Below, in pieces: positions 8,756 through 18,330 of a stretch of DNA of 64,000 nt. The stretch comes from Virgibacillus sp. SK37. Lineage in GTDB: Bacteria > Bacillota > Bacilli > Bacillales > Amphibacillaceae. The position numbers were made by a program, and so were the translations under genes. The stretch is taken from positions 1,659,911 through 1,723,910 of the forward strand of contig NZ_CP007161.1 in the NCBI RefSeq assembly GCF_000725285.1, given 5' to 3'. The notes beneath the pieces were generated by a model. The model searched no databases, was not told where the DNA came from, and saw only the letters and a list, made by a program, of their open reading frames with translations. The stretch's first letter is position 1. Every line of letters starts with the position of its first letter.

Positions 8756-11404
8756 ATGATGAGTGAAAAACAACAAAATTCTCTACCTACAAAGTATAAC
8801 CCTCAGGAAGTTGAAAAAGATCGCTATCAGTTTTGGCTTAAAGGTAAGTTTTTTGAGGCTACTGGAGATAAAGATAAAGAGCCATTTACAATCGTTATTC
8901 CACCTCCAAATGTAACAGGGAGATTACATTTGGGGCATGCTTGGGATACAACTATGCAGGACACCATTTCAAGGATGAAGCGTATGCAAGGCTATGATGT
9001 GCTATGGTTACCAGGAATGGACCACGCAGGGATCGCTACCCAAGCCAAAGTAGAAGCAAAGTTGAAAGAGCAAGGTACAAGTCGTTATGATTTAGGAAGG
9101 GAAAAATTTCTTGAAACCGCTTGGGAATGGAAGGAAGAATATGCTGATTTTATTCGTTCCCAGTGGGAAAAACTGGGGCTTGGCTTAGACTATTCAAGAG
9201 AGCGATTTACTTTAGATGAAGGATTGTCAGAAGCAGTAAAGGAAGTATTTGTTAAACTGTATGAAAAAGGGTTAATTTATCGTGGGGAATATATAATTAA
9301 CTGGGATCCCAAAACAAAAACTGCTTTATCTGATATTGAGGTAATTTATGAGGAAGTTCAAGGAAAGTTCTATCATTTACGATACCCAATTAAAGATAGC
9401 GATGAAACAATTGAGATAGCCACTACTCGTCCAGAAACAATGCTGGGAGACACGGCAGTGGCAGTACATCCAAAAGACGAACGTTATCAGCATTTAATTG
9501 GCAAAAAGGTTGTATTGCCTATTGTTGGTCGTGAAATTGAAATAGTGGCTGATGAATATGTAGATAGGGAATTTGGGTCTGGAGCTGTTAAGATTACCCC
9601 TGCACATGATCCAAATGACTTTGAGATTGGAAACAGACATAATCTGGAACGTGTTTTGGTAATGAATGAGGATGGCACCATGAATGAAAACGCCGGTAGC
9701 TATAAAGGTCTTGATCGATTTGATTGTCGTAAAAAGATCGTCCAAGATCTACAAGCACAAGGAGTCCTATTTGATATAGAAGATCATACACATCAAGTTG
9801 GTCATTCAGAGCGTAGTGGTGCTGTCGTAGAACCTTATTTATCCACCCAATGGTTTGTAAAGATGCAACCATTGTCAGATGCCGCTATTGACCTGCAGAA
9901 TACCGAAGATAAAGTAAACTTCGTGCCTGATCGATTCGAAAAAACATATTTGAACTGGATGGACAACATACGAGATTGGTGTATTTCGCGCCAACTATGG
10001 TGGGGCCACCGTATTCCTGCTTGGTACCATAAGGAAACAGGTGAAATATATGTTGGTAAAGAATCTCCCCAAGATATTGAGAAATGGGTACAGGATGAGG
10101 ATGTTTTGGATACATGGTTCTCCTCTGCACTTTGGCCGTTCTCTACGATGGGATGGCCAGATATAGAGGCAAAAGATTTTAAACGCTTTTTCCCAACAGA
10201 TGTATTAGTGACAGGCTATGATATTATATTTTTCTGGGTAGCTCGTATGATTTTTCAATCCAAGGAATTTACAGATCAAAAGCCATTTAAAGATGTTTTA
10301 ATTCACGGTTTAATTAGAGATGCAGATGGAAGGAAAATGAGTAAGTCTCTTGGAAATGGAGTCGATCCTATGGATGTTATCGAGAAATATGGAGCAGACT
10401 CGCTTCGGTATTTCTTATTAACTGGGTCTACCCCAGGGCAGGATCTTCGTTTTCATTGGGAAAAAGTGGAGGCGACATGGAACTTTGCGAATAAAATTTG
10501 GAATGCTTCTCGCTTTTCATTAATGAATATGGAAGACTTCAGCTATGAAGATATTGATCTGTCAGGTGAAAAAACTATCGCTGATAAGTGGATATTAACT
10601 CGTTTAAATGAGACTATCGAGCATGTAACAAAGAACACGAATAAATATGAATTTGGAGAAGCTGGTCGGTATTTATATAATTTCATTTGGGACGATCTAT
10701 GTGATTGGTACATTGAAATGGCAAAGTTACCATTATATGGTGAAGATGAAATTAAGAAGAATACAACAAGATCTGTGCTTGCTTATGTGCTAGATCAAAC
10801 AATGCGCATGCTTCATCCATACATGCCATTTATCACAGAGGAAATTTGGCAGAAGTTACCACATAAAGGCGCATCTATTACTGTAGCAAATTGGCCTAAG
10901 GTGAGAGATGAATTTCACGATGAAGAAGCATCGAAAATAATGAAACTGCTCGTATCAATTATAAAATCAGTGAGAAATATACGAGCAGAAGTGGACACAC
11001 CGATGTCTAAACAAATTAATTTAATTATCCAAGCAGAAAGCCAGTCGGTTATGGATGCTCTGGAAAGCAATCGGGAATATTTACAACGCTTTTGCAATCC
11101 AAGTGAGTTAGTGATAGCCACAAGTGTGGATGCACCTGAAAAAGCAATGTCTGCAGTAATCACAGGTGCCGAATTGTATTTGCCATTAGAAGGATTAATT
11201 GACTTTGATAAAGAAATAGCGAGACTAGAAAAAGAATTGGCTAAGTGGACAAAAGAGGTAGAGCGTGTGCAAAAGAAACTTTCTAATAAAGGATTTGTAA
11301 GCAAGGCACCTGAAGCGGTAGTAGAAGAAGAGAAGCAAAAAGAAAAGGATTATCTTGAGAAGCAGGCGAAGGTTACTGCTAGATTGAATGAATTAAGAGG
11401 ATAA
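8756..11404 (+). CDS. valS: Valyl-tRNA synthetase
   Basis: ValS charges tRNA(Val); it is a class I synthetase with an editing domain. The 882-residue length is typical. The HIGH-type motif is HLGH at residues 58-61 ([15 protein letters not shown]). The editing domain follows ([17 protein letters not shown]), and KMSKS is at 527-531. A C-terminal coiled coil (about 810-880, [17 protein letters not shown]) is the tRNA-binding arm of ValS. AAGGAGGT precedes two adjacent ATGs (8756 and 8759); either could be used. Expression should be controlled by the upstream T-box. Downstream B. subtilis would have folC directly; here two reversed ATP-grasp genes intervene. Confidence 0.98.
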   Translation: MMSEKQQNSLPTKYNPQEVEKDRYQFWLKGKFFEATGDKDKEPFTIVIPPPNVTGRLHLGHAWDTTMQDTISRMKRMQGYDVLWLPGMDHAGIATQAKVEAKLKEQGTSRYDLGREKFLETAWEWKEEYADFIRSQWEKLGLGLDYSRERFTLDEGLSEAVKEVFVKLYEKGLIYRGEYIINWDPKTKTALSDIEVIYEEVQGKFYHLRYPIKDSDETIEIATTRPETMLGDTAVAVHPKDERYQHLIGKKVVLPIVGREIEIVADEYVDREFGSGAVKITPAHDPNDFEIGNRHNLERVLVMNEDGTMNENAGSYKGLDRFDCRKKIVQDLQAQGVLFDIEDHTHQVGHSERSGAVVEPYLSTQWFVKMQPLSDAAIDLQNTEDKVNFVPDRFEKTYLNWMDNIRDWCISRQLWWGHRIPAWYHKETGEIYVGKESPQDIEKWVQDEDVLDTWFSSALWPFSTMGWPDIEAKDFKRFFPTDVLVTGYDIIFFWVARMIFQSKEFTDQKPFKDVLIHGLIRDADGRKMSKSLGNGVDPMDVIEKYGADSLRYFLLTGSTPGQDLRFHWEKVEATWNFANKIWNASRFSLMNMEDFSYEDIDLSGEKTIADKWILTRLNETIEHVTKNTNKYEFGEAGRYLYNFIWDDLCDWYIEMAKLPLYGEDEIKKNTTRSVLAYVLDQTMRMLHPYMPFITEEIWQKLPHKGASITVANWPKVRDEFHDEEASKIMKLLVSIIKSVRNIRAEVDTPMSKQINLIIQAESQSVMDALESNREYLQRFCNPSELVIATSVDAPEKAMSAVITGAELYLPLEGLIDFDKEIARLEKELAKWTKEVERVQKKLSNKGFVSKAPEAVVEEEKQKEKDYLEKQAKVTARLNELRG

Positions 11405-11408
11405 TTCT

Positions 11409-11446
11409 AAAAACGGAATCCTATATAGTGGGATTCCGTTTTTTTA
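11409..11446. terminator. Bidirectional Rho-independent terminator
   Basis: AAAAACGGAATCC and GGATTCCGTTTTTTT form a strong stem with A- and T-tracts on opposite sides. It serves valS on the plus strand. It overlaps the 3' end of the convergent ATP-grasp gene on the minus strand. Confidence 0.9.
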
Positions 11447-12257
11447 ATTTCTCCTGGATATGGGAAATATACGTTTTAACTATGTTTAAATCTGTTACAG
11501 CACTTAAAATCCTTGAACCCACCACATCCTCTATCTCATTAAAGAGAAGGTCTCCTCTTTTATCAAATAAAAAATCAATTCCTACCATATCAAAATCAAA
11601 ATTATCAACTATATGTTGAACCATAGAAACTTGTTCATTGCTTAGATGGAAAAGGGATGCTGTACCACCAAGCTTATAGTTTGCACGAAAGTCGTTGTTG
11701 CTTTGTCTTAGAACTGCCCCGATAATATTGTTTCCTACTACAAATACACGCAGATCCTTTCCTAGCTGCACATTACAAGACTGTATTATATGATTATTAG
11801 TAGTCATTTTGGAAACCTTGTCCCATTCTTCTTGATTTTGGATAAAATATACTTGTTTTCCTCCTCTACCTGAAACTTCCTTCACCACACAAGGAAAAGG
11901 CAAGGGGGATTTTTCTGGTAAGTTTTTATTTTGTGGAAAAATAGTATCCACCATTGGGATGCCTAGATTTGCAATGTGATGATGGGATAAGGCTTTGTCA
12001 TTACAAATATGAGAAACAGTAGAAGAATTACAACAAAGAATCCCACAAGCTTCTAGTTGTAGTTGAACCATTGTATCTATTGTTCGAACAACTGCAAAGT
12101 CAGGAAGACGGATCGGTTTTTCTCTAACTAAAATTGTTCGTTGGTTATTAATTAATCCCATCGTCATTTCTTCTCTTATAATGAGGGTAAGGGAAATATT
12201 TTGGCTAGCTGCTTCTTCCAAAAAACCATTTAATGTAGGAGCTGTTTTGGTTTGCAT
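11421..12257 (-). CDS. RimK-like ATP-grasp ligase, second gene of a tandem pair
   Basis: ATP-grasp enzymes form amide bonds, often adding amino acids to a carboxylate through an acyl phosphate. This 278-residue protein shows the RimK-type pattern: CNDKALSHHHIANLGIPMV (about 87-105), PFPCVVKEVSGRGGKQVYFI with the ATP-binding lysine and glycine loop, and NDFRANYKLGGTASLF. The C-terminal metal site reads NEIEDVVGSR, so the usual ExN is ExE here. A stop codon directly precedes the ATG at 12257, so the N-terminus cannot extend; it may be slightly short. It lies 44 bp downstream of a related gene. Substrate is unknown. Confidence 0.85.
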   Translation of the reverse strand: MQTKTAPTLNGFLEEAASQNISLTLIIREEMTMGLINNQRTILVREKPIRLPDFAVVRTIDTMVQLQLEACGILCCNSSTVSHICNDKALSHHHIANLGIPMVDTIFPQNKNLPEKSPLPFPCVVKEVSGRGGKQVYFIQNQEEWDKVSKMTTNNHIIQSCNVQLGKDLRVFVVGNNIIGAVLRQSNNDFRANYKLGGTASLFHLSNEQVSMVQHIVDNFDFDMVGIDFLFDKRGDLLFNEIEDVVGSRILSAVTDLNIVKTYISHIQEKLKKRNPTI

Positions 12258-12301
12258 CTATCCTATTATATATTAGCCATCCTGTTACCATGTTAATAAC
12301 C

Positions 12302-13198
12302 TCATTCTTGAATTGACTTATTTAATATATAATCCATTATAAAATCTGCTACATTTATACCAGTACAGTCATACATATTTCTTATATGTGCATTGGAGTT
12401 AATTTCACAAATTAATGGGCTTCCATCTTCCCCATACAATAAGTCAATTCCTGCAAAATCTGCTCCAATTGACTTTGTTGCTTGTACAGCCATCTCACGT
12501 TCTATTTTTGATGGGGTGTATGCTTCCATTGTGCCTCCAGCAGAAACATTTGCTCTAAAATCGTTTGTTGACGCTCGTTTCATTGCTGCAACTACTTCAT
12601 TGCCGACTACTTGAAGCCGCATATCTCTTCCATAACTTGATGAAATAAATTCTTGAAAGACAAATGCTTTTCCCAGTAATTCATTCACTTTGTCCCATAG
12701 CTCCTCGCTAGTGTGAACTAAATATACTTGTTCACCAAAAGAGCCAAAAGCCTCTTTTACTACCATTGGAAAACCGAGTGATTTTATAGCATTGTTAATT
12801 ACATTCTCATCTGGTTGGGCTGTAATAAAAACTTTCGGATATACGATTGTTTTCGGTATTGGTAATCCTGTTTGCGCTAAGCACTGATATGTGGCAATTT
12901 TGTCATCACTAACTTCAATTGCTTGAGAAGAATTAAATACGCGCAATCCCATTAATTCAAGTTGTTTTGCCAAGTATATATCCTTGTCAGCAAAAACGAC
13001 GTAATCAGCTATTTTCTCACTTGGTTTTTTAAGTAGCCCTGACTCTCCTGGAACAAGGTAGGGGTTAAGTTCATTATTTTTGTAAATAGTTGTTTCACTT
13101 CCTCTTGCATAAGCGGCTTGCTGGATCCACTCAGCATAATCAAGAAACTTATTTCCTGATAAACTTCCATTATATATGATCCATCCATGTAAATTCAT
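12302..13198 (-). CDS. RimK-like ATP-grasp ligase, first gene of a tandem pair
   Basis: The 298-residue protein begins MNLHGWIIYNGSLSGNKFLDY, then has DDKIATYQCLAQTGLPIPKT, the ATP-binding segment FPMVVKEAFGSFGEQVYLV, RDMRLQVVGNEVVAAMKR and TNDFRANVSAGGTMEAYTP. The metal site CEINSNAHIRNM keeps the canonical ExN, unlike its neighbour. The order resembles RimK/LysX-type ligases that add glutamate or similar residues to a peptide or small-molecule acceptor. AAGGATAAGG precedes the ATG. The pair is transcribed opposite to its neighbours valS and folC. No carrier protein or precursor peptide is visible nearby, so the substrate is open. Confidence 0.88.
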   Translation of the reverse strand: MNLHGWIIYNGSLSGNKFLDYAEWIQQAAYARGSETTIYKNNELNPYLVPGESGLLKKPSEKIADYVVFADKDIYLAKQLELMGLRVFNSSQAIEVSDDKIATYQCLAQTGLPIPKTIVYPKVFITAQPDENVINNAIKSLGFPMVVKEAFGSFGEQVYLVHTSEELWDKVNELLGKAFVFQEFISSSYGRDMRLQVVGNEVVAAMKRASTNDFRANVSAGGTMEAYTPSKIEREMAVQATKSIGADFAGIDLLYGEDGSPLICEINSNAHIRNMYDCTGINVADFIMDYILNKSIQE

Positions 13199-13259
13199 AG
13201 TCCTTATCCTTTCTGTTATACTTACCTACAGTATAATAATTTAGAAATGTGGTGTACAT

Positions 13260-14540
13260 ATGTTTCAGAGAATTGAACAAGTGGAGGCCTTTTTTTCTTC
13301 TAGAGCAAACTTAGGAATTAAACCTGGTCTTTTCCGAATGAAAAAGCTTCTCAAAGAAGTGGGGAATCCACAAGATAAAATTAAAGCAATACATGTTGCT
13401 GGTACAAATGGAAAGGGCTCTACCATTCAGTTTATTCAGCGAGCATTAACTGCCAACGGATACAATGTAGGAATATTTACTTCCCCAAGTATATATGGGT
13501 TGCCAGGTCACATTCTTGATGGAGATGTACCTATTAAGGAACAAGTCTTTCTTTCTCTATTTAATAGGTTATACCCTGCCATTGAAATTTTAGATAATAA
13601 AAAAGAGATGCCAACCGAATTCGAGATATTGACAGTAATTGCCTTTATGCATTTTCACGACAGCAAAGAAATTGCAATCATTGAGACAGGGATGGGGGGG
13701 AGAGAAGATACAACGAACTGTTTTCTCCCAATCCTATCCATTATAACAAACATAGCAAAGGACCATACGCATTTTTTAGGTGGTACTATAAAAGAAATCG
13801 CCTATCATAAGGCAGGAATTATAAAAAAGGACATTCCAGCAATTATAGGGGAAGTCCCAAAAGAAGCTGAAATGGTCTTAAATCAAGAAGCGAAGAATGT
13901 GCAAACAGGAGTATATCAACTAGGAAAGGATTTTCATTATCATAATATTATAATAGACGGCAATCATCAATTTTTCTCTTGGAACCGGGAAAGGCAGCAG
14001 TATAACCTATCCATTCAAATGCAAGGAAAACACCAAGTCCAAAACGCATCACTTGCTTTTATGAGTATATATTTACTTAAACAAATGAACTATTCTATTG
14101 ACATGAATAAAACGATGGAAGCATTTAAAATATCCAAGCTACCAGGTAGGTTTGAAATGGTCAATATTCACCCACCTGTGATTTTAGACGGCGCACATAA
14201 TATTGCAGGTATAGAGACTTTTATTGATACGGTTAAAGCATTGTATCCAAATAAGACGAAGCACTTAATATTTGCTGCATTTAAGGATAAAGACTTCTCT
14301 TTAATGCTAGAAAGGTTAGAAACCAACTTTTCTTCTGTAACACTTACTTCTTTTGAGCACCCACGGGCAGCTAAAGCCGTAGAACTTTATGAAGTGACGA
14401 ATCATAAGCATAAATTTCTAACTGAGAATTGGGAGGACGCAATAAAAAAAATAACATATAGAGAGCACATCTATTTTATTACTGGATCACTGCATTTTAT
14501 ATCAAGAGTTAGGGAATTTTTTAGAAATAGAGAAAGTTGA
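13260..14540 (+). CDS. folC: Bifunctional folylpolyglutamate synthase / dihydrofolate synthase
   Basis: FolC adds glutamate to dihydropteroate and to folates. The 426-residue protein has the Mur-ligase-like P-loop GTNGKGST at 48-55, FTSPSIYGLPGHILDG, the segment EIAIIETGMGGREDTTN, and the C-terminal DGAHNIAGIE. The ribosome-binding site is weak. A TATAAT at 13232-13237 may be part of its promoter. B. subtilis places comC next; no prepilin peptidase gene occurs here. Confidence 0.97.
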   Translation: MFQRIEQVEAFFSSRANLGIKPGLFRMKKLLKEVGNPQDKIKAIHVAGTNGKGSTIQFIQRALTANGYNVGIFTSPSIYGLPGHILDGDVPIKEQVFLSLFNRLYPAIEILDNKKEMPTEFEILTVIAFMHFHDSKEIAIIETGMGGREDTTNCFLPILSIITNIAKDHTHFLGGTIKEIAYHKAGIIKKDIPAIIGEVPKEAEMVLNQEAKNVQTGVYQLGKDFHYHNIIIDGNHQFFSWNRERQQYNLSIQMQGKHQVQNASLAFMSIYLLKQMNYSIDMNKTMEAFKISKLPGRFEMVNIHPPVILDGAHNIAGIETFIDTVKALYPNKTKHLIFAAFKDKDFSLMLERLETNFSSVTLTSFEHPRAAKAVELYEVTNHKHKFLTENWEDAIKKITYREHIYFITGSLHFISRVREFFRNRES

Positions 14541-14643
14541 CGGTTTATGCGAAATTATTTATTAGTAATGTGACAATTTACGTCTTACTTTTTATCTTTC
14601 CTATGCTAGAGTAAGTATATTAATTCTAGCGGAGGTGAGCGAA

Positions 14644-15561
14644 ATAGATAAGCAAAGAATGATAACTGTATGGGAGAACGGTAAACCAGTAAAATTAAAG
14701 GTAAAAGAGACAAGCGGTAAGAACTCCAGCCAGTTATTTAAAAAAGAACAAGCAGCTGCTATTCAAGAAGAAGACGAATCTGTACCAACATTCGCTAGAT
14801 TAACTACGAATACAAATAAAAATATGGCGAACAAAATAAAGCGGAAATATTTAAAACCTGTTGTTATTCCAATTTTTTCTGCACTCATAATAGGCTCTGT
14901 TCTAGGACTAATAATGCTAAAAATGTTTGTAACACTGGATAGTGAGCCAACTTCAGGGGGTGGTGACATTCCTATTTCTACAGTAGAAAAAGACAAAGAG
15001 GACCAGAAGGCACAAAAAGGTTCATCATTGGTGCAGCTAGAAGGCGTACAGGCATACGTGCTTCAAGCAGGTGTATTTAATGAAGAAGCAAATGCTGTGG
15101 AATGGAAAGAAAAGTATGCTAACAAAAAGATACCTACTATAGTGTGGGAGAAAAATAAGCAATTTTATTTATTTGCAGGAATAGCTGAAACAGAAGCACA
15201 AGCTAACCATTTACGTCAGCAATTACAAAAAAACGAGTTAGAAGTATATGTAAAGGAATGGCAGACGGCAGGCATTGAAACTGATTTATCCAATGCAGAG
15301 CATCAATGGTTGGAAACTTTTCAGAGCGAATGGAATAAATCTTTAAAATTATTATCCACAGATGAAAAGCTTGAAATAAAAGCATGGAAAAAAATAGTTG
15401 ATGCTTTTCCGAAAGATACAGAGGATTTATCTCAGTTGAATACACATATAGTAGAGAATTTAGACAAGTTAAGTGAAGACAATAACAAACAGGTACAAGG
15501 AATTTTATTATCTGTATGGCATACGTATGAAAAAACGATAAAAAAATTAGAATCAAAATAA
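14644..15561 (+). CDS. spoIIB: SpoIIB-like SPOR-domain membrane protein, probable AUA start
   Basis: The protein has a basic cytoplasmic N-terminus, one membrane segment at about residues 78-102 (VVIPIFSALIIGSVLGLIML), and a SPOR domain (VQAYVLQAGVFNEEANAVEW to about residue 205). SPOR domains bind denuded septal peptidoglycan. In B. subtilis spoIIB lies in the same folC-to-radC interval, which supports the name, though sequence similarity is low. GTG at 14635 lies inside the perfect Shine-Dalgarno sequence GGAGGTGA (14631-14638) and so cannot use it. The next in-frame ATG, at 14659, is 20 bp away. ATA at 14644 has ideal spacing and gives (M)DKQRMITVWENGKPVK, 305 residues. The start is inference. 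Confidence 0.8.
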   Translation: MDKQRMITVWENGKPVKLKVKETSGKNSSQLFKKEQAAAIQEEDESVPTFARLTTNTNKNMANKIKRKYLKPVVIPIFSALIIGSVLGLIMLKMFVTLDSEPTSGGGDIPISTVEKDKEDQKAQKGSSLVQLEGVQAYVLQAGVFNEEANAVEWKEKYANKKIPTIVWEKNKQFYLFAGIAETEAQANHLRQQLQKNELEVYVKEWQTAGIETDLSNAEHQWLETFQSEWNKSLKLLSTDEKLEIKAWKKIVDAFPKDTEDLSQLNTHIVENLDKLSEDNNKQVQGILLSVWHTYEKTIKKLESK

Positions 15562-15592
15562 AAAATAGGCTAAATTTGCCTGTTTTTTTATT
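15562..15592 (+). terminator. Rho-independent terminator after the SPOR protein gene
   Basis: A short stem, AGGC / GCCT extended by A-T pairs, is followed by TTTTTTT. It begins immediately after the stop codon. Confidence 0.7.
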
Positions 15593-15740
15593 TTGCTAAA
15601 TTTCTAAAGGGGAATTTCTTAAATTACCTTTAGGAATACATTAAATACATCGACGTTCTGCATAGTAATTTTTCTATTTCCTGATTTGTTCTATATTGAA
15701 TTGATGTCTATGATATAGCTACGGAAAGGAGGGATTTATA

Positions 15741-16430
15741 TTGGTAATGGAACCATTAATGATTAAAGATGTTCCTAAGAACGACAGACCAAGGGAAAGA
15801 TTAATGAACCATGGGGCGAATCATTTATCTAACCAGGAGTTACTGGCCATTTTACTCGGAAGCGGGACGAAAGAAGAGTCAGTGATGGCGCTCGCTAACC
15901 GTGTACTTATGCACTTTGAAGGTTTGAAATTATTAAATGACGCAACCATCGAGGAATTAACAGCAATTAAAGGAATAGGTAAGGCAAAAGGAGTTCTCAT
16001 ATTATCTGCTATCGAACTTGGAAAAAGAATGAGCCGCTATAAGCCACTGGAAAGATACGTCATTCGCTCCCCGGAGGATGGAGCAGATTACGTAATGGAA
16101 GAAATGAGAAGCCTTCATCAAGAGCATTTTGTAGTTTTGTTTCTTAACACGAAAAATCAAATTATCCACAGACAAACCATCTTCATAGGCAGCCTTAATG
16201 CTTCGATTGTACATCCACGAGAAGTATATCGTGAAGCTGTAAAACGTTCCGCTGCTTCAATTATTGTAGCACATAACCATCCATCCGGGGACCCAACTCC
16301 ATCACAGGAAGATATCCAGGTAACCAGAAGATTGACTGAATCAGGAAAAATGATTGGTATTGAATTATTGGATCACCTTATCATTGGAGATAGGAAATTT
16401 GTTTCCTTAAAAGAAAAAGGCTATTTATAA
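15741..16430 (+). CDS. radC: RadC-family JAB/MPN protein
   Basis: The protein has 229 residues. An N-terminal helix-hairpin-helix region (LNDATIEELTAIKGIGKAK) precedes a JAMM domain whose metal motif HxHx7SxxD is intact: H178, H180, S188 and D191 in AHNHPSGDPTPSQED. The biochemical function of RadC remains unclear despite its DNA-repair name. TTG at 15741 is preferred to ATG 15747 because AAAGGAGGG lies 7 bp before it. In B. subtilis maf precedes radC; maf is absent from this interval. Confidence 0.95.
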   Translation: MVMEPLMIKDVPKNDRPRERLMNHGANHLSNQELLAILLGSGTKEESVMALANRVLMHFEGLKLLNDATIEELTAIKGIGKAKGVLILSAIELGKRMSRYKPLERYVIRSPEDGADYVMEEMRSLHQEHFVVLFLNTKNQIIHRQTIFIGSLNASIVHPREVYREAVKRSAASIIVAHNHPSGDPTPSQEDIQVTRRLTESGKMIGIELLDHLIIGDRKFVSLKEKGYL

Positions 16431-16601
16431 TAGAACAATTCTCCATATGATTAAGTTTGAGATACAATTATTGACGATATGTCAGTAATATAAAGTGCTT
16501 AAAAAGGGATGACATTTCCCTAATTTTTTGTTTATCAAGTAAAATGGGGACTGTAATTAGTCTAAGCATAATATCTAAGTTATTAGAAGAATAAATATCA
16601 T

Positions 16602-16634
16602 AGAGGCTCTTAAAAAAATCATAAGAGCCTTTAG
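16602..16634 (-). terminator. Hairpin downstream of the small minus-strand gene
   Basis: AGGCTCTTA (16604-16612) and TAAGAGCCT (16622-16630) form a 9-bp perfect stem. It lies about 40 bp after the stop of the minus-strand gene at 16672-16896. T-tracts are weak on both sides, so terminator strength is uncertain. Confidence 0.55.
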
Positions 16635-16671
16635 TTTGGTTATTCATCAAAACCAGTGTTTGACCACGTGA

Positions 16672-16896
16672 TCATGTCATTGTAAAATCGTTAATACGAT
16701 ATTTACTAAAATGCTTCATCACATACCCTTTTTTCACCAAACCATATATATACTTTCTAATGTAGTTTTGTGTCAAAATATCATCGCTTATTTCTTCAAT
16801 TCTTATAAAGTGATTTTTATTTTTTTCAAGCTGAACGAGGATGCTAATTTCAAAGAGATTTAATTTATCTTTTAATGCAACATTAAAAATATCCAT
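16672..16896 (-). CDS. Small winged-helix-like protein, unknown function
   Basis: The 74-residue protein begins MDIFNVALKDKLNLFEISILVQLEKNKN and continues with RIEEISDDILTQNYIRKYIYGLVKKGYVMKHF in two helical blocks; the second resembles the recognition helix and wing of small DNA-binding proteins. TGGAGG stands 9 bp before this ATG; an ATG two codons upstream (16902) is closer to it. Composition is extremely AT-rich, more so than the neighbours. It lies alone between radC and mreB, in an interval without a gene in B. subtilis. The fold is an inference and I do not recognise the family. Confidence 0.6.
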   Translation of the reverse strand: MDIFNVALKDKLNLFEISILVQLEKNKNHFIRIEEISDDILTQNYIRKYIYGLVKKGYVMKHFSKYRINDFTMT

Positions 16897-17104
16897 TAAC
16901 ATGAACCTCCAAATGATATAATTATTAATAGCATTTAGTTTAACAAAGGAATGTAACAAAAGTGTGGTAAAAAGATGGAAATTTAGTTAAATTTAATGAA
17001 ATAATTATTTTTAATGTGAGAGAAGTAGAAACAACCTGAAATATGATACTTATAATACTATCTATTTTATAATTTTTTTCGTATAATTATATAGAAACAC
17101 GCAC

Positions 17105-17145
17105 ATAAGCGCCATTTTCATTATATATAAGAAATTGGCGCTTAT
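17105..17145. other. Long hairpin in the radC-mreB gap
   Basis: ATAAGCGCC-ATTTTC and GAAATTGGCGCTTAT form a stem of about 15 bp with one mismatch around TATATATAA. No T-run follows on the plus strand. The gap from 16897 to 17277 otherwise holds no gene. A TGTGATAAT sequence at 17183-17191, about 90 bp before mreB, could be its extended -10. Confidence 0.6.
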
Positions 17146-17277
17146 TCCTATGGATAGTTACATTTTACTTTTTTCTTTCGTATGTGATAATATACGTGCA
17201 TGTTTGTAACACATAAAATGAGTCGATATAGTTAAGCTAAATAATATACAGTGTTTGTTTTGGAGAGGAAGATATTT

Positions 17278-18318
17278 TTGGGATTTTTTAATTTTTCACA
17301 GGATTTGGGAATTGACTTAGGTACTGCTAACACGCTGGTTTTTGTCAAAGGAAAAGGTGTGGTGGTTTCCGAGCCTTCCGTGGTAGCTAAAAATAATCAA
17401 ACTGGTGATATTGAAGCAGTGGGGAGTTCTGCACGTAATATGATTGGTAGAACACCTGGTAACATAACAGTCGTAAGGCCTATGAGAGATGGCGTTATTG
17501 CTGACTATGATACAACTGCTGCAATGATGAAATATTATATTAAGAAAGCAATGAAAAATCGTTCTATGTTTGCGAAAAAGCCAAATGTAATGGTATGTGT
17601 GCCATCTGGAATTACGATGGTAGAAGAACGAGCAGTAATTGATGCAACAAAACAAGCTGGCGCTAAAGATGCGTTTCCTATTTCTGAGCCATTTGCAGCT
17701 GCCATTGGTGCAGGTTTACCAGTATGGGAGCCTACTGGAAGTATGATTGTAGACATCGGCGGAGGTACGACAGAGGTTGCGGTTATTTCACTGGGGGGTG
17801 TTGTAACAAGTAAATCGATTCGTACAGCTGGAGATGACATGGATGAAGCAATAATGAACTATATTCGTAAAAATTATAATTTAATGATTGGAGAAAGATC
17901 TGCGGAATCGGTGAAGCTTGATATTGGTGTAGCTGGTGAAGTAAAAGAAGATATTGAAATGGATATCCGCGGTCGTGATTTATTAACCGGCTTACCTAAA
18001 ACTATAACAATTACCGCTAGTGAAATAGCAGGTTCTCTAAACGATACGGTAGAGGCGATCGTTGAAGCGGTTAAAAATACGTTGGAGGAAACTCCGCCTG
18101 AATTAGCAGCTGATATTATGGATCGGGGTATCGTTTTATCCGGTGGGGGTTCCTTGTTGAAAAATATCGATAAAGTAATTAGTGATGAGACAAAAATGCC
18201 GGTTTTTGTAACCGATGATCCACTTGAGAGTGTGGCAATCGGTACTGGTAAATCTTTGGAATACATTCAACATTTCCGTTCCCATCCGAATGTATCCGCT
18301 CATCCTATAACTAAGTAA
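17278..18318 (+). CDS. mreB: Rod shape-determining actin homologue MreB
   Basis: MreB filaments move under the membrane and guide lateral-wall synthesis. TTG at 17278 is chosen: GGAGAGG lies about 8 bp upstream, and the result begins (M)[20 protein letters not shown], as MreB proteins do. This gives 346 residues. The actin-fold phosphate loops [11 protein letters not shown] and [19 protein letters not shown] and the adenosine motif [12 protein letters not shown] are present. It heads the mreBCD-minCD cluster. Confidence 0.97.
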   Translation: MGFFNFSQDLGIDLGTANTLVFVKGKGVVVSEPSVVAKNNQTGDIEAVGSSARNMIGRTPGNITVVRPMRDGVIADYDTTAAMMKYYIKKAMKNRSMFAKKPNVMVCVPSGITMVEERAVIDATKQAGAKDAFPISEPFAAAIGAGLPVWEPTGSMIVDIGGGTTEVAVISLGGVVTSKSIRTAGDDMDEAIMNYIRKNYNLMIGERSAESVKLDIGVAGEVKEDIEMDIRGRDLLTGLPKTITITASEIAGSLNDTVEAIVEAVKNTLEETPPELAADIMDRGIVLSGGGSLLKNIDKVISDETKMPVFVTDDPLESVAIGTGKSLEYIQHFRSHPNVSAHPITK

Positions 18319-18330
18319 GCTGGTGTCCAC

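Noticed and set aside
16468-16650. 60-codon minus-strand frame beside the small HTH-like gene
   Set aside because: No ribosome-binding site, and it includes the hairpin at 16602-16634.
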